Shown here one piece after another: positions 23,112-29,687 of a DNA stretch of 35,135 bases (the stretch's first letter is position 1; each line of letters opens with the position of its first letter). The stretch comes from Verrucomicrobiota bacterium (GTDB taxonomy: Bacteria > Verrucomicrobiota > Kiritimatiellia > Kiritimatiellales > Pontiellaceae): positions 1 to 35,135 of the forward strand of contig JAJRRI010000140.1 in the NCBI GenBank assembly GCA_024279685.1. The letters are read 5' to 3'. The position numbers and the translations under genes are program-made. The notes under the pieces were generated by a model, which worked only from the letters and a program-made list of their open reading frames with translations, was not told where the DNA came from and did not search any database.

Positions 23112-23788
23112 TTTGGCGAGATTCCACTTATCTGCTTCCCGTGAAATAGGGCTTCATCGGTTCTGTTACCGATTGCCTTGACCTGTAAATCCGATGTTTA
23201 GCCTGACCTGCATGAGATCCTAGGACGTTCTAAAATCGACCAGGAATAAAAAATAGAGGGCGTCGGTGAATAATCAGGTAAATAGATTTGACCTCGATGA
23301 AGACCCACGTTAAATATCTCCGTCCTCGTACAGGAAGGGGTATTCCTGTCTGCGTTAGTCATTAAATAGCAACAGGTAGAGAAATATACTTTACCGGCTT
23401 GTAAAGACCTATGATAGGCAAAATATCCCCACTAATTTTTTTTTGAATAGGGCGATATATCATGGGCTTATATTCATTTCTTATTAATGAGAAATGGACG
23501 AGTGAAGGGTCGATCTGTTCGGGGTGCACCTGGGTTTACGAGGGATTTAGGTCAGCATTGGATTAGTTAAAAAAAATCCGTATGCGGCCAGTGAACATGA
23601 GGGTGCAGGGAATGAATCCTCGGAAGCTCTAATTGTATAAAACTGAAAGAATGACAGAATTTAAGGGTTGGCTTGGAACATGCTATTTATTCCAACCCGT
23701 GCGAATGCTTCGATTCGGGGCCGGTGATCGGTGGGCGAGGCAACTCTTGGGGCGGGAGCGCATGCAACTTGAATTCAGGAAAGAAGTG
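23112..23788. other. Long gene-free leader region before the exopolysaccharide/surface locus
   Basis: About 680 bases with no supported gene. It contains a perfect hairpin ACAGGAA-GGGGTA-TTCCTGT (about 23331-23350), a perfect hairpin CATTTCT-TATTAATG-AGAAATG (23475-23496), a sigma-70-like pair TTGACC-N16-TTAAAT (about 23289-23316), and at its end the sigma-54-like site described separately. The track ORF from TTG 23633 runs through the last part in frame but has no ribosome site. Confidence 0.5.
23668..23684 (+). promoter_or_regulatory. Sigma-54-like -24/-12 site upstream of the Big-domain gene
   Basis: TTGGCTTGGAACATGCT: GG (23670-23671), ten bases, GC (23682-23683), matching the YTGGCACG-N4-TTGCW consensus at the invariant pairs and at TTGGC and TGCT. 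It ends 106 bases upstream of the ATG at 23789. Flanking GGGTTGG (23665-23671) and CCAACCC (23692-23698) form an inverted repeat around it. Confidence 0.5.
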
Positions 23789-25447
23789 ATGAGAAAATAT
23801 ATTAACCATAGGAGAAAAGCTGGAGTCCTGTCTTCCGCGCTGATGGCCCTGGCTTTAGCCGCGGCAAGTGTGGCTATGGCCGCTCCGCCGCCCCCTGCCG
23901 GTCCGCCCACACCGATCTTGACTGGTCTGGCCATTTCAGGACCTTCAGAAGTTGATATGGGGTCACCCGCCTCGTTTTCCTGCGTTGGGATCTATTCCGA
24001 CGGGTCTAGTAGCGCGTTGAATCCAGTTTGGGGCGTAGACACGTCCGATGCCGCTATATCGAGTTCCGGCCTACTAACGGTAGCCAATATTTCCTCCGAC
24101 CGAAGTGCCTCTGTACGGGCAGATTACGCTGGGTTTACCGCCACACTGAATATCACCCTTGTATATATTGCGCCGGTGTTAACCGGGATCACAATTAACG
24201 GCGCTTCGGTGATTAATGAGGAAACTTCGGTGCAGTATAGTTGCCTAGCCACCTATTCAGATGGTTCCAGCGGGCTCGTTTTTCCGGCATGGGGTGAAAA
24301 TTCCCCGAGCACAACCATCAGCGCCTCAGGATTACTGAGTGCTGGGGCGATCTCTTCCGACCAAAATGTGACGCTTACTGCAAGTTATGGTGGGAAAAGC
24401 GATACGCACGCCGTAGTCGTCAAGTATGTCCCTCCGGCGGTGCTAAGCCTTGTAATTTTAGGGCCATCGAACATGAATGAAGGGACCCTCGCTCAGTTTG
24501 TTTGTAGGGCGACCTATGCGGATGGTTCGACTGCGGTGGTGACTCCAGTTTGGGGTGAAAACTCTTCTAGTACGATCATCAGTTCGATGGGATGGTTACG
24601 GGCAGGTGATCTTTTGAGAGATCAGAGTGTAGTCGTTTCGGCCAGTTTTGGTGGAAAATTTGATACGCATGCGGTGATCATCAAGTATATTCCACCGACG
24701 CTAAGCGGCATCGTGATTTCGGGGCCGACACGAGTTAACGAGGAGACGTCGGCACAGTATGTCTGTACGGCACACTATTCGGATGGAACAAGCGCGTCCG
24801 TTTCAGCAAGCTGGAGCGAAAACTCTCTCTTTACCTCCTTGAGCGCCTCCGGTGTACTGACGGCCGGAAACGTGGAATCCGATCAAACGGTAACGATTAC
24901 AGTAAATTTTGAAGGAAAGAGCGATACGCTTTCGGTTGTAGTGGCTCACGTCGCCCCTCCTGTAACGCTAACGACTCTCACCCTTGCTGGGCCGAGTATC
25001 GTGGAAGAAAATAGCACGGCCCACTACGTCTGTACGGCGTATTATTCCGACGGAAGCCAGAAGGTGGTCGCCGCCACATGGAGTGAGAACTCAGCTTTTG
25101 CTTCGATGAACGGATTTGGAATTCTCGATGTCAAAAATGTAGCCGCCGACGAAACCGTCACTGTAACAGCGAGCTTTGAGGGGAAAATTGGAGCGTTATT
25201 GGTTGCCATACAGGCTATCGGTGATCAAGTCATTTTCCCGTTAACTGGATTTGAGGGAAAAATAGTTTCCGCTGAGCTTTGGGACGAGACGGCCCAGGAA
25301 ATGACGGATTTGGGTCAGGACACTTCGCCGAAGGAACTGGTGATCGAGAACGTGAACCCTGGCCAGTGGTATTGGTTGGGTGTGCGTGAGTTCGACGAAG
25401 CATCGGGCGAATGGACGTTGGTATATGGCGGTTGGATGATCCTGTAG
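23789..25447 (+). CDS. Secreted protein with five Big (Ig-like) repeats and a C-terminal WDET...WYWLG module
   Basis: A 552-residue secreted protein. ATG 23789 has AGGA eight bases upstream and gives a signal peptide MRKYINHRRKAGVLSSALMALALAAASVAMA, which the longer track ORF would bury. A Pro-rich stretch precedes five tandem Ig-like repeats of about 87 residues (from about 43, 130, 216, 302 and 389). Each starts L-x-x-[IL]-x-[IL]-x-G-P/A-S, has a YxCxAxYSDGS element and a W[GS]EN-like turn, and ends in a strand rich in Val. Residues about 476-552 differ: WDETAQEM...NPGQWYWLGVREFDEASGEWTLVYGGWMIL. The same module forms the whole mature part of the next gene product. Likely an extracellular adhesin or matrix protein linked to the polysaccharide genes. 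Confidence 0.85.
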   Translation: MRKYINHRRKAGVLSSALMALALAAASVAMAAPPPPAGPPTPILTGLAISGPSEVDMGSPASFSCVGIYSDGSSSALNPVWGVDTSDAAISSSGLLTVANISSDRSASVRADYAGFTATLNITLVYIAPVLTGITINGASVINEETSVQYSCLATYSDGSSGLVFPAWGENSPSTTISASGLLSAGAISSDQNVTLTASYGGKSDTHAVVVKYVPPAVLSLVILGPSNMNEGTLAQFVCRATYADGSTAVVTPVWGENSSSTIISSMGWLRAGDLLRDQSVVVSASFGGKFDTHAVIIKYIPPTLSGIVISGPTRVNEETSAQYVCTAHYSDGTSASVSASWSENSLFTSLSASGVLTAGNVESDQTVTITVNFEGKSDTLSVVVAHVAPPVTLTTLTLAGPSIVEENSTAHYVCTAYYSDGSQKVVAATWSENSAFASMNGFGILDVKNVAADETVTVTASFEGKIGALLVAIQAIGDQVIFPLTGFEGKIVSAELWDETAQEMTDLGQDTSPKELVIENVNPGQWYWLGVREFDEASGEWTLVYGGWMIL

Positions 25448-25472
25448 GTTTTTATTTAAAGTGAGGTGTGAA

Positions 25473-25769
25473 ATGAAAAAAGTATTATGTGCATTACTGA
25501 TTGGTATGGTGACGGTTAATTCCTTTTCAGGGCAGATTGGACTTCCTGAAGAAAGGATCGCGCTGCCGGCAGTTCAGGGCGATTATCTGATCTGTATTTG
25601 GGATGAAACAACGGGGGCTTGGCTCGGAGAATTCGAGGCCTACGACCACACGGGTTCATATGGATTTCAGCTTCCTGCATGGGAAGAGTGGTATTGGATT
25701 GGTCTTTGGGATGTGGCCCGCCAGGAATATGTATTTGAAAAGTGGATCGGGCACTTTATAACGGATTAA
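25473..25769 (+). CDS. Small secreted protein made of a WDET...WYWIG module
   Basis: A 98-residue protein with signal peptide MKKVLCALLIGMVTVNSFS. The mature part aligns with the C-terminal end of the preceding Big-repeat protein: YLICIWDETTGAWLGEFEAYD...LPAWEEWYWIGLWDVARQEY then FEKWIGHFITD, against AELWDETAQEM...NPGQWYWLGVREFDEASGEW...YGGWMIL. It contains nine Trp, which is unusually rich. Start ATG 25473 has GAGGTG seven bases upstream; the upstream ATG at 25461 does not. The gene sits 25 bases after the Big-repeat gene and is probably co-transcribed. No family recognised. Confidence 0.75.
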   Translation: MKKVLCALLIGMVTVNSFSGQIGLPEERIALPAVQGDYLICIWDETTGAWLGEFEAYDHTGSYGFQLPAWEEWYWIGLWDVARQEYVFEKWIGHFITD

Positions 25770-25783
25770 CGGGAGTTGATGAC

Positions 25784-26224
25784 ATGAACTCAACGCAGTC
25801 TATTTGCGCAATGCTGGCGATTGCCCTGACTTCAGGGTGTGCATCCACCCACAATATGAACGGCCCGCGCGGTCCAAAAATTGTGGGGTCGGGCTATTCA
25901 ACAGAATCGGGGCAATATGCGGAAATTGGGGTGGAGTTTTCATCGGTCGGTGATTTCTTTTCGATCGTTTCCCCCAAACGGTGGAAGTCGCCCATGACGA
26001 CTGGCGGTACGCTTTCATGGCTTAATCCGGCAGCATGGAGCGATGATGCCGGTCGTACCGGCCGCATTTTGATTGGCCAAGCGGTGATCGTGGGCGGCGT
26101 AGCCGTTGCGGCTACTGCAGGAGGAGGTGGAAGTTCCGGTGATTCAGTAAGCAGTCCTGTCGGCGGGCCTTCGGCTCCTCCGCCTCCGCCTCCGCCTCCG
26201 GGGGGTGGCCCTGGGGGGCCTTAA
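25784..26224 (+). CDS. Lipoprotein with polyproline/glycine tail
   Basis: A 146-residue protein from ATG 25784 (GGGAG eight bases upstream). Lipoprotein signal MNSTQSICAMLAIALTSGC (Cys19). The middle (IVGSGYSTESGQYAEIGVEFSSVGDFFSIVSPKRWKSPMTTGGTLSWLNPAAW) has no recognised family. A hydrophobic glycine/valine segment (ILIGQAVIVGGVAVAATAGGGG) could be membrane-inserting. The C-terminus is low complexity, PSAPPPPPPPPGGGPGGP. It follows the small secreted gene by 14 bases and is closed by a terminator before the wza-like gene. Confidence 0.7.
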   Translation: MNSTQSICAMLAIALTSGCASTHNMNGPRGPKIVGSGYSTESGQYAEIGVEFSSVGDFFSIVSPKRWKSPMTTGGTLSWLNPAAWSDDAGRTGRILIGQAVIVGGVAVAATAGGGGSSGDSVSSPVGGPSAPPPPPPPPGGGPGGP

Positions 26225-26289
26225 TATTTTTCGTTTTTTGCACTGAAAAGGAAGAGCTTGCTTTGCAAGGGCTTGATCCTTTAAAAAAG

Positions 26290-26316
26290 CAGCCCCACTT
26301 AAATTGGGGCTGTTTT
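26290..26316 (+). terminator. Terminator or attenuator between the lipoprotein gene and the wza-like gene
   Basis: Perfect 8-bp stem CAGCCCCA / TGGGGCTG, 7-base loop, then TTTT. It ends only 27 bases before the start of the export gene, and no promoter is visible between, so downstream expression needs read-through or a promoter placed upstream. Confidence 0.85.
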
Positions 26317-26342
26317 GTACGTAACAAGGTAAGGAGTTATTC

Positions 26343-26987
26343 ATGTTGCACAGGTTTTTTCAGGGCATTTTTAGGTTGGCGATTTGTGGAGGTGCACTTT
26401 TAGTGGGGTGCACAACCTCACATCACGGGTTTTTAGAAAACGATGAGCCTCAAGCCGCCCTTTCCAGTAAACTTTCTCCCGGCGATACGATCGAAGTTTC
26501 GATTGAGGTAGGTGGAAACATGGAGGTGGTCTCTCATGTGGCACAGATCAATCCACAGGGTGTGGTGATCCTTCCGCTGGTGGGCGATGTGAAAATTTCT
26601 GGGAGTACGCTGGAAGCGGCGCGGCAGATCATTGCTCAAACCTATGGAACCTATTATGTACATCCCCCCTTGGTCATGCTTTCATTAACGACGAGCTCGG
26701 AGGACGGAGGATGGGGGGCCGTGACCGTGATGGGGCGCGTTGTTCGTCCGGGGCGGGTTCCGCTGCGCAACCAGCAGGGCATGAATCTTACCGAGGTTAT
26801 TCAGCAAGTCGGTGGTTTTGCAGTCAGTGCAAAGAAGAGCGGAATACAAGTGTCGCGAACGGATAAAACGGGGGATAAGAAGAGAGTGTCGGTTAATTAT
26901 GATGCGATCGGAAAGGGAGGCGACGCCTCGGCCGATATTAAATTGATTGCTGGGGATATTGTTTATGTTCCAGAGCGGATATTCTAG
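26343..26987 (+). CDS. Polysaccharide export lipoprotein (Wza-like, Poly_export/SLBB)
   Basis: A 214-residue lipoprotein (MLHRFFQGIFRLAICGGALLVGC, Cys23). A polysaccharide export sequence domain (LSPGDTIEVSIEVGGNMEVVSHVAQINPQGVVILPLVGDVKISGSTLEAARQIIAQTYGTYYVHPPLVML) is followed by an SLBB domain (VTVMGRVVRPGRVPLRNQQGMNLTEVIQQVGGF...DIVYVPERIF). It is shorter than E. coli Wza (379 aa) and lacks the C-terminal transmembrane helix, as in many small exporters. Such a protein forms the periplasmic/outer-membrane part of an exopolysaccharide conduit; the barrel encoded next may supply the membrane-spanning pore. AAGGAG lies before ATG. Confidence 0.9.
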   Translation: MLHRFFQGIFRLAICGGALLVGCTTSHHGFLENDEPQAALSSKLSPGDTIEVSIEVGGNMEVVSHVAQINPQGVVILPLVGDVKISGSTLEAARQIIAQTYGTYYVHPPLVMLSLTTSSEDGGWGAVTVMGRVVRPGRVPLRNQQGMNLTEVIQQVGGFAVSAKKSGIQVSRTDKTGDKKRVSVNYDAIGKGGDASADIKLIAGDIVYVPERIF

Positions 26988-28162
26988 ATGAAGCCGTTGA
27001 AGTTAATGGGATCTCTGTTCTTTTTTGCGTGGGCGCCGATGCTGAGCCTTCCCAAGGCGAGGTCGAGACCGAGGGCATCGAGTGGGGAAATATGATTTTC
27101 CGGACGGAAGCTAGGGCCACTGAAGCGTACGATAACCGAGTCGAGTATGATCGAGTCACTGAGCAAGCCGGTAGCGATTTTTACACGGAACTGGTCGGCG
27201 GTCTTACCGTCGAAAATCAGCCTGCGCGGTATGGCCTTTCCGCGGGGGGGCGATATGGATATCGCTTTTATTCTGAACAAACGGATTCGAATGATGATTT
27301 TTATAATGCTCAGATGGCTGTGGCCTCGGGGGCGAACCCACTCACTTGGGGTTTGTCTGCCGATATCACCAAGTCACTGAACTATAACACAGCCTTCGAC
27401 CCCTCCACGGGCCAAGGCCCTGATTCTATTTTGGTCGATCAATCCAACCGCCGAATCGTTACCTCGGGGAATGTGGGGTACGAAAAAGAAGTGACGGAAA
27501 AAACATCACTCACACCCAGCTATGGCTTTCAATTATACGATCAAGATATTCCGGGTGTAGGAAATGCAAAATGGCAAACTCATACCGCCGGCCTCCAATT
27601 TGGAAAAAACCACTCTGAAAAAACCCGCTTTTTTGTGGATGGATATTACAGTTATCAAATTAACGATGATGAAAATGGATCGATCGCCACAGTACGCCTT
27701 GGAGCGGAGGGACAGATGACCGATAAGACCTCTTGGACGGCCTCTGTGGGGGTGGCCGCTGCGGAGTATGAGCTTTCGGGTTCCGACCAGCGTGGCGTCT
27801 TTAATCTTCAGGCCGTTTGGGCGACCACGGAAAAAGTATCCGCGTATATTTTTGGTGGAAACGATTATCAACCGGGCTACGACGGCGGTGGAGCACGTAT
27901 GGTTTATCGATTAGGATATGGGTTGAATTGGGCTCCCGTGGAGCGCTGGACGGTGGGAGGAACGGTGTTTCACGATTATCAAGATGGCATTGGCGGTGGA
28001 GTTGAAAGCCCCGGAGTGGGCGAGATTCGCCATTTTTTCACGACCTTCTGGGGGTATAGGTTGACGCAACAAATACAATTGGCCGGCTCGGCGCAATATA
28101 TTAATGACGAATTAAAGGTGAATCAAACCGTGTTGGCGTTGAGTCTTGGGTTCGGGTATTAG
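26988..28162 (+). CDS. Outer-membrane beta-barrel of the export locus, frame broken at a T6 run
   Basis: ATG 26988 immediately follows the wza-like stop (TAGATG) and begins MKPLKLMGSLFFF, but that frame soon stops. The barrel frame (track start GTG 27029) is one base off. One extra T in TTCTTTTTTGCG (27018-27029) gives MKPLKLMGSLFFFCVGADA followed by EPSQ, a complete signal peptide with an AxA cleavage site, and a 391-residue protein. The mature part shows alternating amphipathic strands with aromatic girdles (RYGLSAGGRYGYRFYSEQ, PLTWGLSADITKSLNYNTAF, TSLTPSYGFQLYD, TRFFVDGYYSYQI, VYRLGYGLNWAPVERWTVGGTVFHDYQ) ending LALSLGFGY with the terminal aromatic of barrels. In its place next to wza it is probably the outer-membrane secretin-like pore or its partner. 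True break, slippage or base-call error remain open. Confidence 0.75.
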
Positions 28163-28259
28163 ACCCGAAAAAAACACCAGTTAAATTAGATGGTATTTTT
28201 ACTAAATACGCCGTATTATGGACAACTTACATTTAAAAAATAAACTTCGAGGAGTTGAA

Positions 28260-29387
28260 ATGAATAAAAAACTACAAAGAATCTCCATAGCCATTTTGGC
28301 TTTGAGTGTGGGGGGCGGGACGGCACTCGCGATTGATTTTGTAAATATAGGTAACGCCGGAAATGCGGCGGATAGTACGGGCTATGGTAGCGTGGGATAT
28401 AACTATCAGATCAGCCGAGCAGAAATCACAATCGCTCAGTTTGCCGCCAGCGGAGTCGGAAATGGTAACGAGGGCATCGGAATCGATCCTAACGCGCCTG
28501 TCACGCGGGTCAGTTGGTCCGAAGCGGCTCAATATGCCAACTGGCTTACGAGTGCCAATATGAATAATGGAGCCTATACGATCACGGGCGGTCTAGTAAC
28601 CGCTGTGGACCGAGCGACTGCGATAACAACGTATGGAACCGTTTATGTGCTTCCCACTGAGGATGAGTGGTATAAGGCGGCCTACTTCACGGGCAGTGGA
28701 TACTCCCTCTATGCAAATGGAACGGCAACGCCTCCTGGCGTAGGGGATGCCAACTGGAATACCGGAGGGGCTTGGATCGTGGGAAGCGGAGCGGTCGAAC
28801 AGAACGGTACGGTGGATCTGATGGGCAATGTCTGGGAATGGACCGAAAGCGCAGTTGATGGAAATTTTGACACTATCGGAGAAGATATTGCTTTCCGGGG
28901 CACGAGCTATTTTCAGAGTAACACGGCTTTAATGAAATCCTCCGAACGCGCTACAGATGATCCAACGCTTGAGCATCCGTCGGTCGGCGTGCGGATTGTA
29001 GCTATTCCGGAGCCAGGAACCATTAGCCTGATGAGCTTAAGCACCATCAGCCTATTCCTTACTCGCACCTTGCGTCGCCGCAAGGTGGCTGGGACAAGTT
29101 TACTTCCCATTGGGCGTGAGTATTCCTGTGACGTCTTTATTCAAGAGGAAATCGTGGCCGGTGATGAATCAGATTACTGGGATGAATGCCGAGTGGAGTT
29201 CATCCGAGGGCTCTCTCTGATGGGGCAGCGTATTCATTCGGTCTATGCGAAAATACAAAAATTATTTTGGAATCGTATGGTGGTGGTGCATGATCTAAAA
29301 GTGGAACGCCGGAAGGCCTTTCGGACAAACCTCAAGCAACAGAGCTTGGTTCGTCTCGATGCCTTTTTAGCCCGCATTATGAAGTAA
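28260..29387 (+). CDS. PEP-CTERM protein with FGE/SUMF1-like domain and a long cytoplasm-type tail
   Basis: A 375-residue protein; ATG 28260 has GAGGAG seven bases upstream. Signal peptide to about residue 24. Residues about 25-248 are an SUMF1/formylglycine-generating-enzyme-like domain (YQISRAEITIAQFAA, VTRVSWSEAAQYANWLT, LPTEDEWYKAAYF, DLMGNVWEWTES, RGTSYF...VGVRIV). The catalytic Cys of true FGE enzymes is not seen, so this is probably a non-enzymatic binding domain. Residues 250-275 are a PEP-CTERM signal (PEPG, hydrophobic stretch, RRRK) for exosortase processing. Unusually 100 more residues follow (VAGTSLLPIGREYSCDVF...LARIMK), basic toward the end. No exosortase is present here. The gene lies between the barrel and the wzc-like kinase, 97 bases after the barrel. 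Confidence 0.85.
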   Translation: MNKKLQRISIAILALSVGGGTALAIDFVNIGNAGNAADSTGYGSVGYNYQISRAEITIAQFAASGVGNGNEGIGIDPNAPVTRVSWSEAAQYANWLTSANMNNGAYTITGGLVTAVDRATAITTYGTVYVLPTEDEWYKAAYFTGSGYSLYANGTATPPGVGDANWNTGGAWIVGSGAVEQNGTVDLMGNVWEWTESAVDGNFDTIGEDIAFRGTSYFQSNTALMKSSERATDDPTLEHPSVGVRIVAIPEPGTISLMSLSTISLFLTRTLRRRKVAGTSLLPIGREYSCDVFIQEEIVAGDESDYWDECRVEFIRGLSLMGQRIHSVYAKIQKLFWNRMVVVHDLKVERRKAFRTNLKQQSLVRLDAFLARIMK

Positions 29388-29444
29388 GTGGGCTTCCCAC
29401 TTGTATATCAAGAAAAGGCCTCTTTATTGGAGGCCTTTCTTTTT
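29386..29444 (+). terminator. Tandem hairpins ending the PEP-CTERM transcript
   Basis: First hairpin AAGTGGG-CTT-CCCACTT (29386-29402) begins in the stop codon. The second, AAAGGCCTC-TTTATTG-GAGGCCTTT (29414-29438), is followed by CTTTTT and is a standard Rho-independent terminator. Confidence 0.9.
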
Positions 29445-29578
29445 ATAATTAAGTATGTACGCAGGAGAAAAATAGGATTTTACCTTCTGTGTAAACCCGC
29501 ACAGCCGTTGGGTTTTCAACGAGTATATTTCTAAAACCTTTCTCCTTGGAGATCATTTTTCTAGGGTACGCCTTTCAG

Positions 29579-29595
29579 ATGGTTTGAATAATGCT
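29579..29595 (+). promoter_or_regulatory. Sigma-54-like -24/-12 site upstream of the wzc-like gene
   Basis: ATGGTTTGAATAATGCT: GG (29581-29582), ten bases, GC (29593-29594). It ends 94 bases before the ATG at 29688, in the gap that follows the PEP-CTERM terminator, so a promoter is expected here. It shares ATGCT with the other two candidate sites. Confidence 0.5.
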
Positions 29596-29656
29596 AATGT
29601 CAGATAATAGAAATTAAAATCAAACTTTATTGAAGAGCAACAGGATAAATAATAAA

Positions 29657-29687
29657 GGGGTGCCCCCCTTCCTGGGGGGCGCATATC
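29657..29687 (+). promoter_or_regulatory. Shine-Dalgarno separated from the start codon by a 7-bp GC hairpin
   Basis: AGGGG (29656-29660) is the only upstream ribosome-site-like stretch on the 5' side. It is followed by GCCCCCC-TTCCT-GGGGGGC (29662-29680) and then seven bases to ATG 29688. If the hairpin folds, the effective spacing is about eight bases. Alternatively the 3' arm GGGGGG acts as ribosome site and is sequestered. Confidence 0.45.

Noticed and set aside
23633-23788. In-frame upstream extension of the Big-repeat gene from TTG 23633
   Set aside because: It has no ribosome site, would bury the signal peptide, and runs over the sigma-54-like site.
26319-26333. CGTAACAAGGTAA, identical to part of the conserved 3' end of 16S rRNA
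   Set aside because: The match is only about 13 bases, with nothing else of an rRNA gene around it; chance is the simplest explanation.
28148-28173. TTCGGGT-ATTAG-ACCCGAA hairpin at the end of the barrel gene as a + strand terminator
   Set aside because: The stem is followed by A, not T, and would only read as an oddly placed - strand signal with no - strand gene.
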